From NCBI GenBank assembly GCA_000787465.1, contig JSYX01000016.1, positions 42,766 to 106,765 of the forward strand: DNA of 64,000 bases, in the 5' to 3' direction. Below the pieces are notes generated by a model. That model worked only from the letters and a program-made list of their open reading frames with translations, had not been told where the DNA came from and made no database searches. Position 1 is the first letter of the stretch. Each line of letters opens with the position of its first letter. The position numbers and the translations under genes were made by a program. This stretch comes from Thermomucor indicae-seudaticae (taxonomy: Eukaryota; Mucoromycota; Mucoromycetes; Mucorales; Lichtheimiaceae). Below are positions 36,020-48,064 of the stretch, in pieces.

Positions 36020-36677
36020 TTCTTATTATGAGTATGCTGGAGAACGAGCAGGTACACCGTATAAGCATTTCAGGTCCCATAGAAGAGAGGGCAAAGTCTT
36101 ATTACGTACCAATCGACCTCTGCAATCACGGATTTGCTTTTCCCAGGCGTATGTCCACGTGATATAGCGATCGCAGTCTTTCGTCACGGACCCCATCGAT
36201 ATATCGCGTGGGTACCGTATCCCTATACACGCCTTGAGTTCATCGTCTCTTAGACATATGCCTGGTAACTTGGCGGACGATAAGGGATAAGCAGATAAAC
36301 TGGTTACTTTCTTGAAGTATCCATGAAGGTCATTGTGCAAGGACAGGCTCTCTATGATTTTCTTTGTGACAGTCTATACAAGTATTGCATATTAGAGTCC
36401 TAGCCTGGAATGGAGAAACTTTGCTGCTGTTTCCAAGGCAGAATCCCAACTCAAACGGTAAAAATTTCGTCCGCTTCTTTTCCCTGCTTCTGCACTCGCG
36501 GCGTGCAAGATCAAAACATCGTCAAAACTTGCATTTGAGTCTGTCGGATTAGTCCAACACCTTTTCTCGACAATAGCCAGCGTCTTTCGAGCGACACTTT
36601 TTTCTTTTCGGCAATAGCCTCAGCTGTTGATTTCTGATCAGCAATTGACCATCCAACGTGGGATTACTTTTCCATTT
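36020..36677 (-). pseudogene. broken unidentified gene or transposon fragment
   Basis: On the minus strand a frame of about 67 codons (about 36598-36395) reads like protein (SFDDVLILHAASAEAGKRSG, then a Trp/Ala/Leu-rich helix). A further frame from about 36390 down to 36110 adds about 90 residues with a GTACGT donor at its end. A short upstream frame (about 36677-36605, ADQKSTAEAIAEKK) would join the first only by a -1 shift inside a run of six A, and it has an in-frame stop in front and no ATG. The 5' end runs into the copper-fist promoter, whose ATG is 13 bp away on the other strand. I recognise no family. The lack of a start plus the frameshift favour a decayed copy, but an unseen intron could also explain it. 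Confidence 0.35.
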
Positions 36678-36689
36678 ATAGCGCTACTT

Positions 36690-37718
36690 ATGGTGTATAT
36701 AACAGAGAACGGAGTGACGAAAAAATATGCTTGCAGAACATGTATCAAGGTAAACAGCTGATCATTTGGCACAAGAGGAACGGAACACTGTGACTAAAAG
36801 TGTACCAATTCAGGGTCACCGATCGACGAAATGCAACCATTCGGAACGCGAGCTCATTGAAATCAAAAGAAAGGGCAGGCCGGTATCACAGTGCACCGTC
36901 TGTCGCGAGCTGAGAAAAACAAAGGCGATGCATATAAAATGCATCTGCCGCGGTAGCAAACTCACGAAAAGTAAGAGGCCTTCAGGCTTGTGGATAAAAT
37001 AAACGACTCCTTGTGAGGTTGGTTATAACCTATCTCACGGTGCACCTCACAGCATCTCCCACTGTATCTCCCATGAAAACGACGAAACCAGAAACGTCGT
37101 CGTTGAGTAGTACTACGACCGCTGATACTGATGTGAAAGGTAAAGAAGCATCATAAACTACTGCTATGCAAAGAAACAGACGCTTAATTGTCTTGTTTCT
37201 TAGATTTGCTTTCAAGACTATGTCCCCGTTGCAACAGGGCAAAGTCCTTTTGCGACTGTGCTTATACGGCTTGCCTTGGATCAGGTGCCTTTGGAAGCCA
37301 AGAGTTTGATGCTGCATCCTCTGGAAGCAGCTCAGATGATGCTGCTACACCCGCATCAGTAGTCTCCATGCCTAACAGTCTTTCATGTGGCGATGAAAGA
37401 TACAACATGTCGTTCGGACCACGCTCGGCTTCGCCGACGCTTCCTCCCTTACGTCTGGCTCATCCTCCTGCTGCTATGCATAGTCCACCCCTGATCAACC
37501 TCATCCAGTCTGCTTCAAGCAAAAAGCTCGTGATCCCTATTCATGATCCAGCGGATGATATAGACAGCGATACGCCAAGTTACAAGGAACACAAGGCACC
37601 TGATCGTGCTGAGGTTCTGGGTGAACTTTCTTACACAACCTCTGAAGATTTGATGAATCGGATATACGGCAGATTTTCTGATTCACATGTATCCAATATC
37701 GAACAAGATGAAAGCTGA
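36690..37718 (+). CDS. copper-fist transcription factor (Ace1/Mac1/Cuf1 type)
   Basis: A copper-sensing, DNA-binding regulator of copper and iron uptake or of metallothionein genes. The ATG at 36690 gives MVYITENGVTKKYACRTCIK. After an intron with donor AAG/GTAAAC and acceptor ATTCAG come GHRSTKCNH, then KGRPVSQCTVCRELRKTKAMH and KCIC. This is the full copper-fist N-terminus: zinc ligands C-x2-C...C-x-H, the GRP minor-groove motif, and CxxC/CxC copper-binding cysteines. Two more introns follow. The C-terminal half (from about 37200) has a second Cys group, C-P-R-C followed seven residues later by C-D-C, then Ser/Pro-rich sequence and an acidic end, a likely activation region. Whether it activates under copper excess or scarcity cannot be read from sequence; the extra Cys group recalls the regulatory Cys motifs of Mac1/Cuf1. 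Confidence 0.92.
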
Positions 37719-38016
37719 ATGCAACGTTACGCGTTGCATGATTGGTCCATTATTGTATATCAGATTACTACACACTGCTTTCTTCCTTTCTTTTTAAACG
37801 TGTATACTTTGACGCAACCGTCTATTCAAATTGTAATTTCTTAGCATTGCCTATTTTACCACGTCAAATACTACCAGGAAATCTTACCATCTCCACACGA
37901 GAATATGAATGGACGATGAGGATGAAAGACGACGTCTCGGACCTCCATGTCTTTAAAAGCGGGACCAGTTATAATGCTGCTGCTTGCTAAAGACGACGCG
38001 TTTGTTCAAATATAGG

Positions 38017-39936
38017 TTAGGTACCTTCATGCTCTTTCAGAGTAGCTGTTAATTGACCCGTCTTCATATTGAACACGAATATCTGACCGTACGTCGTGGG
38101 CGCCAATAGGTATCGACCGTTTGAAGTGATTTTCGCCAACCAAGAATTGGCGTGATAGCTACGGGGGTCAGAGGACAGATCGGATAAGGGCGTGTTATCC
38201 GTGGTCCGACTTACTCTTCATGGCGAAATTTCTTTACTTCTACAAGCTTAAACTTGTCGCCGCGGCGGGTTGGATAGATGAGCTTGTGTAAAGTACAAGT
38301 ATTCGGGATAGATGTTTGGAACAAACGAGGGTCGTTCGACCGGTTAATGTCAAGTAGTACTGACCTTGAGACGCCCTCTTTCATATCACACTTTTCTGTT
38401 CCTCGACTGATAAACCAAGCATGCGGTAGCTCATCATTGCCTTCTGATGGGGCGTCAAGCCATTTCACAAACTTGCCGCAGTCGCAATAGAAAGAATAGA
38501 TATTCTCAAACGTTTGGAGTAGCTGTTGTGGCCCAAGTTAGAGTCATTTCTTTGTCTCTTTGCTGTCTGAGCACCAGTATACTTGCGCATGCTTCTTCAA
38601 AATCGTAGAGGCACAAGTTCGCATCGCACGCAGCTAAAAAGTACTTGTTGCCCGTGTTTGGCAAGAACGATACCGTGAAAGCGATCGTCGTTATGCTATC
38701 CCGCATGCAAGTGGATTCTATCAGCGTTCTGTAGAATTCCCCCTAAATCAGTGAGACTGCGGGCCAGCGAAACAGACAGAGATTAGCCTTTACATCCAGT
38801 CATCGGCCATTTGCCATTTTCGAATTTTGCCGTCTTGGCTGGTGGTGACATAATAGTTTTGGCCTTTGAATTGAATTGCCTTGATGCATAAAATTTCTTC
38901 CTGATGACCATCCAGTTGGCCAACACGCTGTCCTTTCTCGAGACTAAATATCTATGGTACCCAGTCAATAACCATAACCGCTGCCCCGTATTCCAGGAAT
39001 TACCTTTACGGGACATGGTAGGAGATGATTGTCGTTGTCCGCAGGACGCCACCGAAACCTGTCTTTCAATTTGCCTGCTGCTACCACGAGCTGCTGATCT
39101 GGCGTAAACTGGCCACAATAAAACTCTTCGATATTGATTTCTTCGATATCCCTCAGTCTCCACACCAGACGAAATTCGTTCGCAATGTCCCACAGCTTAA
39201 TGACGCCCACCCTGGAAAATGTGGCCAGCAGCGTACCGTCCGGAGAAATTGTCATGGACATAATTGGCCCTTGGTCCAACCATAGGGATCAATCTCAATC
39301 CTAAACTTTTCATGCTGGACATACCTTGATCAGTTACATTATATGGCAGTGCCTCCAGAGGACGACTTTTGTTTACAGCATCAATCATCCCGCATCGTGC
39401 GTCTGCATGGTACTTCCAAAATGAGTCCGGATACTGCTCCGAAAGCTCCTCAATGTCCTTTAGCTCATGACAATCTTCGGCGGACGGTTCGGCCTTATAT
39501 ATTATCCCATATCAGACTAGAAAGTTATCCATCTCAGGTGACTGGTTACCATTACAACGCGCGGTCGCTTTCTGGGGCTTTCCTTTGGGACGCATTGCTT
39601 TGGGATGCGTCGCGTTCTTATGCATTGTTGCTTTCGGACGTTTTCGCCATTGTTTCGCGTTGTCGGCTCTGCCCTTCGTGCTTTCACTGGTCTAGTTTTG
39701 GATACAGGCCAGATAGTTGTTTGTAAGGGCGTTAGACGGTCTGCTTCCTCAAGCAAATCATCCGTATCCACTGCATCAATCTCGTCACCGCTGTCGATAT
39801 CGAACACATGGAATTCGGGTAACATTCTACGTTTTCGCAATTTACGCGTTTCCTTTGATAATATCCCCTCTAGTTTACTTGTGGCGGCCGCATCCTCAGA
39901 CGGGATGTTATTGCTCGAAGGTGGGTCAGCAAGCAT
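38017..39936 (-). CDS. WD40-repeat protein, unidentified
   Basis: The ATG at 39936 (an earlier in-frame one is at 39978) begins an acidic/basic N-terminal region (DIDSGDEIDAVDTDDLLEEA, then Arg/Lys-rich), probably nuclear. Later exons form beta-propeller blades: PIMSMTISPDGTLLATFSRV with KLWDI (about 39255-39180), a blade around CGQFTPDQQLVVAAG (about 39120), GHQEEILCIKAIQF with TTSQDGKIRKWQ (about 38905-38800), FLPNTGNKYFLAACDANLCLYDF (about 38660-38600), and a last one, WLAKITSNGRYLLAPTTYGQ with IFVFN (about 38150-38070). At least seven exons. The frame stops at 38017, but a GTACCT just before it could be a donor to a further exon. WD40 propellers are protein-interaction platforms; I do not recognise the specific orthologue. 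Confidence 0.7.
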
Positions 39937-40071
39937 TTTTACTGTGGTCCTAAATACTCTAACTAAAATAAAGTGCAAAAGGGAAGAAGAGAGAGTTTAA
40001 AAAAGTTCCATTCCTTTGCGACAATCAAAAAATGTGGTTTCCGTATTCAATGCCAGCAGCTGGTTTCGGTT

Positions 40072-41208
40072 TTAACAGATCAGAGGATACAAGTCCGTCC
40101 GTCGATGGTCCATGACCGGTATCTCTACCCTTAATCTCTTGAGATAGTCCAAGTCGATAGGCGCCAGCGCGATAGAAGGGTTCCAGCTGTCATTGCATCG
40201 AGCAAGGACAGTACCCCATGGATCAATAATCTAGAGTATATCCACTTGTAAGCTCTTAGATATATTTCATACTTGAACCGTGTCAATAAAACGAACCATG
40301 GCGTTGCCATAACTGCATCGTTTTGCATTATGCTGTCCAATTTGCGCAGCAGCAATAACGTACGATTGTGTTTCGATGGCTCGAGCTCGCAGTAAAGGCT
40401 CTATCGCGTCTTGTCCGTCAGAAACAATGGATTGGGTCACCACTATGCAAGTTAAATATTTTGTATTTACCCCAATGAGCCATCCCTGTCTTCACCGTAA
40501 AGGCACTCGGAAAGGTGAGAATGTCAGCACCTCGTCGGCGTTGAGCCAGCGAAAGCTCTGGGAATCGCAGGTCATAGCATATTTGTAGCCCAATCTTGCC
40601 CAGAGGCGTGGACACTGGATCCACTATGGCATTTCCTTTCAAGGTACTGTCGCTTTCCATGAGTCGAGGACCGTACTTGATATCAACATCAAACAAGTGT
40701 ATCTTGCGATAAGTGGACACAATCTTTCCCGTGTCATCGATAATCAAGTGGCTGTTATAGATATGCGTCGGCGAAGAAGTCTAAACCCGCGAGTTCAATG
40801 CATCTATTTGTTACCTCTTGAGAAAGTAATAATGGAATCGCCCTATACCTTTTCATGCACGCCAACGGAAACCCAGATGCTCTCTGCCTTGGCCGCGTCT
40901 CGAAGGTTCTTGACAAAAGGTGATTCTTCAAGGCCCATAGTCAGCGCCACCGCTTCGTGAGTCGATTCTGATATGAAGTCCGAGGCCTCAGGAAAGAAGA
41001 TCATCTGCCGGAGGTTACTTTTTCAGTTCATCCAGCATCGTGCCATTGCTATAAACCCCCTCTCTCCCGAACCCCGTTGTAGTACCTTGGCCCCGTGACG
41101 CGCCGCTTTGGTAACGAGTTCGCAGCATATTTCTTGATTGCGCGCAATGGCCGATGTGGAGCAGAATTGAGCAACAGCTGCCAATGGCCATGCTGCTAGA
41201 GTTGCCAT
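40072..41208 (-). CDS. nitrilase-family amidase, Nit1/Nit2 type (deaminated glutathione amidase)
   Basis: The ATG at 41208 gives [20 protein letters not shown], the usual first strand of the Nit group. The catalytic triad is visible: Glu in FFPEASDF (about 41000), Lys in [12 protein letters not shown] (about 40700) and Cys in [12 protein letters not shown] (about 40590). Later comes [21 protein letters not shown] with HN and KRCSYG, then IDPWGTVLA, ending PLIC at the TAA (40072-40074). Such enzymes hydrolyse deaminated glutathione (Nit1) or alpha-ketoglutaramate (Nit2), repairing side products of aminotransferases. The KIHLFDVD and CYDLRFPE forms fit the Nit1 side better. About 285 residues, four or five introns, the last ending GCGATAG. 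No other enzyme of the pathway is adjacent. Confidence 0.9.
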
Positions 41209-41635
41209 TTCGTGCTTTCGAAGTTCAGGAGGTTCTAATCAACGTGACACAATGGTCCACTCCGCATGCCCGGTAATAGACCTTTTTTCATTGCCAGCCG
41301 TTATGCAGCTCGAGAATCCGCTTTTCTCTTTACAATGCCTAGAAAACGAGAGAACTCCATACACACAGCTTACAGCCAGATGATCCTCTCCATGGAATGC
41401 AAAGGGTAGGCATGGGCAACAGAACCATGACGTCATTGTTTAAGAAAATTGGTCAAATTTCATGCGTCGTGAGAGTCCCAAAAGACGCGTTCGCTGGTTG
41501 GTTCGGAGGGAATGAGGAGAGTGGACGAAGGCTGTTTCTCTCTTTCTCTTGTTTTTCTTTCTTTCTTTCCGTTATCTGAATTTTGACCGCGAACATCGTC
41601 CACTGCGCAGCAATCTCTGGCATTTCATTCCTGTA
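41209..41635. promoter_or_regulatory. shared divergent promoter region
   Basis: The 427 bp between the divergent nitrilase and coiled-coil/Myb genes. It includes a long C/T tract at about 41540-41575 (TTTCTTTCTTTC repeats) upstream of the plus-strand gene. Nothing else is recognised. Being between two start codons, it must hold both promoters, but no specific operator can be named. Confidence 0.4.
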
Positions 41636-43911
41636 ATGTACAGCCCAGCAGCAAGCCGTTTGCGACAAGACGCCACGGCAACAGTAAAGACACGCTCACC
41701 TTTAAGCACACCGCCGTTATCAGCTTTGCCGGGCAGCAATCCAAGAGTGACACCAGAATCACCTCATGCCGCAGTAACCGGTAGTTCTTCAGACCAACTG
41801 AGTAATATCTTCCAAGCTGTGCGTCAGCAAGTAAGTCTTGTTTTTCTGGGCGCGGAGTGAAAGCAAGGTGGTTCCCCATTATTAATAACGAGAGCTGCAT
41901 AAAAAAGATTGAACGCTGGGGCGAGAACGCAAAATGGAAGATCGATCTCGTACTGCTTGATAATCCTAATAGCCGACCAGCTTCCCCGGCCTCGTACATG
42001 GGCTCGCCAGCAGCATCTCGCGCTCCTATGCAACAGACACAAGGTTTCGGCGTGTCTTCACCTGTGGGACATCAGGGTTATCTACTCCCCGTTTCAAGAA
42101 CAACTCAATATCCGGTACGTAAATGACGCGTGTGCAGCAGCAGTAGTAGAGTAGATGTTGAACCATGCTTTATAGATGGATTACTCTGGGACACTACCAG
42201 TACCGAACGACTCACAACATTACGCCGATAACTTACGCCAACAGGTAACCTTTTGCATGATACGGACCCGTTATCGCAAGAGACTTCACTGACTTCCATA
42301 AGTTGGAATTGTCCCTTGAACGACAACGTCATCTGGAAAGCATTATTCGTTCGCAAGCGGAACAGATTCAGCAGTCAGAGGCCTATCCACCGGATGCCAA
42401 CAAAGCTATCGAGACCATGCGTAGTATATACATGATGTCGGTGCGTAACCCAACATTCGAGTTTGGCAAATAAGTTTTCTAAGATACAGATTTTTATAGG
42501 AACACGAACAGAGATTACGATACCAACTGGAAACGAAATTACTGCATAAAGACATAGAGGTCTTATCTCGCAAATTGCGCCGACTAAGTTCTACCCTTCA
42601 GACGATTGAGAGTATGAAGTTGTCTCCTGAAGTAAGGCTTAATGGCTATTGATGAGTGACACGGTTTATCACTAATACTATTTCAGGATGCCAAACTTGA
42701 TAAAGATGCCCTCTTGGAGGAACACCAGCTTTTACGAAGAAAGCTACATTTGGCAGAATTGCGCCTCTCAGCTAGGGATGCTGAACTGGAGTATCTCTAT
42801 GACGTTGTGAAATCTTATAACGTCCATTATTACCCCCATCGCGAGACTACACCATCGTCTACAACACGTTCACCCAGACAGTCTAACCAACAACTTGCAC
42901 ATTCTGTTCCATCACCGGCGCGGCGAGGACCACCCTATCTTTTCCAACAACAGTACTCTCCCAAAATGCGACACGAGATAAGACCACCACCTCAAAAACA
43001 ACAAGCTGAACAAAACTACAATATTTCAGCGCTCGAGAGTCTCGGTATCGTCGCCGATCGTATGCTGAACGATCCCGAATTCAACAAGCCTGCTACAGAT
43101 ACACGTGCTCCATCATCACAAGTCCTTAAAAATAAGGAGACGATAACTGAATCGCCAACGGAGGTTGAACGCAGTTCCCCTGGCAGTCCAACGATTGACA
43201 CGAAACGATCGAAACGGTCTATTGATTCTGCAAACGCTTTGTTATCAATGCCAACTCTCATGTTTCCGCAACGACAAGACAATCAAGGTAAGCCCATAAT
43301 AACCCGATTTATGCACTGGTTTTTGACGCCAAGTATTCGTTTTTTCTATAGAAATTAGAATGGCTGAAGCAGACCGAATATCTGAACAAGAACAGCCACT
43401 TAAGAAATCGCGAACAGAGACCCCAGCGACAGCCGTAGAGTGGACACGTGAAAAGGACGCATTACTGAACACAGTGGTCACCAAGTACGGTACAGACTGG
43501 GATGCTGTTGCACGTGAAGTTCCTGGCTCTACAAGTAGACAATGTGAACAGCGGCGGTCACAACAACAGCAGCAACATACAGTAAAGCCGTCAGAACCTG
43601 ATGCTCGCATGTCACCTTCTATAGCAGCATTGATCGATAATCCGGCAACAACACAAAGCAACACGCCTTCACCAATACATCACATATCTCCTCATGCGAC
43701 ACCACCTCTTGCGCATGCCAACGAATCCAGCAGTGCATCTACAAGTCATATTCATCCTGCTGAAGGTCTGTTTCCGACCGTACCAGGATACCGTCCGCCT
43801 TCCCCAGCTTCCACACCCAAAGGGAAAAGAAGATCTACCCAAGGTATTGTTGATACCACTATCAGCAGCAACAGTAGTAGCAGCAGCACAAGCCATCCGA
43901 ATCCCATGTAG
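41636..43911 (+). CDS. coiled-coil protein with a single Myb/SANT domain
   Basis: The ATG at 41636 opens a Ser/Pro-rich N-terminus. A long helical, Glu/Arg/Leu-rich stretch follows across several exons (about 42290-42830; RQHLESIIRSQAEQIQQSEA, YQLETKLLHKDIEVLSRKLR, LLRRKLHLAELRLSARDAEL), predicted to be coiled coil. A disordered segment comes next, then a Myb/SANT-like domain at about 43433-43555 (VEWTREKDALLNTVVTKYGT, DWDAVAREVP, SRQCEQR) with the three spaced tryptophan/aromatic positions partly kept. The end is low-complexity Ser/Pro/His. At least seven exons. Myb/SANT domains bind DNA or histone tails, so a chromatin role by oligomer is possible. I recognise no named orthologue; it may be lineage-specific. 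Confidence 0.75.
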
Positions 43912-44087
43912 CAAACCTTCAGTCTTTCTGCATTTGTTGTGTCAAATAGAATACTTGTTCTTCTCTTCTCCTTTCTCATATCATTTATCAACAATAACAC
44001 CATGGTCAAATGAAAACATCAGCAGGTGAAGCAAGATTACATACTCTCTCGTAATCATTCCTATACGTAGAGTGCAAGTTTATTTAT

Positions 44088-44692
44088 TTATTTGGTGGAG
44101 CTTCGTTTTTTGGCTTCTTTGACAAGGTTTAAAGACGTCTTGATCATCTCGCCCATTCGGTGGAATGACTCTATTCTTGCCATGTCTTCCACCATTTTAT
44201 GCGCATCCGTGATATCTGCATTGGCGGTGTCCACAAGTTCTTTGAGGTGGCGAAGCTGCTTTTTGGAATTTACCGTGTGCGGTGTTTTGCGGTGGATGTG
44301 CTCTGATACGCGGTAAAGACCAAGCGTATAATCGTTGCAAGCATAGTTCAGCGTTGTTACGAGCTTATCTGTCACTGAGGGGAATCCATCAATTGACTCC
44401 CGTCTGCACATGTTTAGCCTACTGTACGGTTTATAGACTAACCTTGCTGCACCTTGTCGACCATGCGCTGCTGCTCGTCTGCTTTGGCTGTATGCGATTG
44501 AAGAAGGGCAGCCGCACCGGCATTGAGTAATTGAATACTCGAATTGGATGCGCGGCGTGCCAATCCCGAGAAATGGTCAAGCGAGAATGTCGCTGATGCT
44601 GTACTGGAGGTGGACACGGATGACTGCGGGGTTACATTACGTAAGGAGGAATTAAAGAAGGCTGACAGAGAGCGCTTGGGCTCTTCTGACAT
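44088..44692 (-). CDS. BORCS8-like subunit (BORC, lysosome/vacuole positioning)
   Basis: The ATG at 44692 gives MSEEPKRSLSAFFNSSLRNV and a Ser/Thr-rich N-terminus. After one intron (about 44455-44400) the conserved part is VTDKLVTTLNYACNDYTLGL, then YRVSEHIHRKTP and a helical tail (DITDAHKMVEDMARIESFHR). This matches the MEF2BNB/BORCS8 pattern: a helix ending in S/L-x-x-YR-x-x-EH-[IV]-R/H-x-x-x-P. BORC is the BLOC-1-related complex that recruits Arl8 to lysosomes so they can load on kinesin; the fungal counterpart is less studied. About 175 residues, longer than the animal protein at the N-terminus. It is tail-to-head with the THEM6-like gene, both on the minus strand. Confidence 0.65.
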
Positions 44693-44752
44693 TTTCCACA
44701 ACAGCAGAAAATTTAAAGAGGCATTTATTAGTTGAGTGAAAGGATATATCTA

Positions 44753-45612
44753 TTATAGTTTCGCGGATGGCAGTCGCAACTCGTCCCAGTCGTATGGATC
44801 AGAGAACAACGCATCGACCTTTAAAAGGTGCGACGCAATTTCCCAGTTTTGTTGTCGACGCTGTTCAATGGCAGGATCATCCACATTATGGCCGCAAAGC
44901 TCGAATACCTGACGCGGAGGCACTGTTTTGCCCGAAGTCTTTTTAAAGACCAGTTTGCTCGCGGCCACACAAGCGATCACGCCTTTGGGCAGTACAAACC
45001 GGTGTTGCAGCCACAACCATTTCTCGTTCCAAGTCCAGATACGTGTTTGGATCGTGTAATTGCTCAGCGGCGGGATCTCCTTTTTAAACAACGTCAGAAC
45101 ACCGGCATTGTGAGCGAAAATGTGGTGATTGGGTTCCATCATCACACGCGGCAGTACAACGTAAAGCAGATGGATCCGACTGAAATCGAGGTTCTTGTTG
45201 TAGACAGCTTAAAGATGCAAATGAGTATCGTCCTTCGATGTGCTGATAGAGTATTGTTTACCGTTGTTCTATACACATACGTATTATTGCATGAGTTCAA
45301 TACAGATATCTAATGGGGCGCATATTTACCATGTGCTGGTTATAATCGATGTCGTCATACAAGCACCGATGGTCCTGGACAACGACAGAAAATAATGCTA
45401 CATTGTATTGGCAGACAAGAAATGCTTCAGCTTTGGTTCAACTCATGCTCTGGTTCCAGTTTAAGCTGCTTTGCCCGCTTCACGAGCGATCGCAGTAACC
45501 ACCACGACCGCAATGTATATGCAAGTGGCAGAGACTTCAAGTGCCCAAGGACAAGTAAAAGCGCCGGTACACCGGCAGCCACTGAAACTGTCTTTGCAAT
45601 GGAACTGGGCAT
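44753..45612 (-). CDS. THEM6-like hot-dog-fold thioesterase-family protein
   Basis: The ATG at 45612 starts MPSSIAKTVSVAAGVPALLL, an N-terminal hydrophobic anchor. Then, after intron removal, comes DHRCLYDDIDYNQHMVN with NLDFSRIHLLYVVLPR, the hot-dog fold segment typical of THEM6 (DxDxNxHxNN-like, here Y-N-Q-H-M-V-N), and EIPPLSNYTIQTRIWTWNEK with WLWLQHRFVL. A Lys-rich end follows to the stop at 44753. Family members are related to acyl-CoA thioesterases (4HBT superfamily) and sit at the ER membrane; enzyme activity is not proven for THEM6. About 210 residues, at least three exons. Divergent from V-ATPase B with 179 bp between start codons. Confidence 0.8.
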
Positions 45613-45791
45613 GACTATTAGAGTGAAATGGTGGAGAGGGAAAAGAGAAAGGGAACAAAAAAGGATGTCTTCTTACTCATATGACATCGAGAAGGGCGTA
45701 CAAAAACAGAAATTTTGAACCGCTCGCTCTCTCTCTCTCGCTCACTTCGACCTTCCCTTTCTCCCGTTTCTCATTTTCTTTTTAAAGCGTC

Positions 45792-47995
<2,204 letters not shown>

Positions 47996-48064
47996 GCTAT
48001 TTGTATCGATATACCATGATTTGCATAAAACAGCCCTTTTTTCTATTAGGCAAACAACCCTACC

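Noticed and set aside
36600..36615. Programmed -1 frameshift at the A run (slippery-like AAAAAAG)
   Set aside because: The heptamer is not in the codon phase needed for a canonical -1 slip, and the frame has no start codon; decay or sequence error is simpler.
45715..45760. CT-rich run before V-ATPase B as a microsatellite
   Set aside because: Too short and irregular; an ordinary pyrimidine tract of a fungal promoter.
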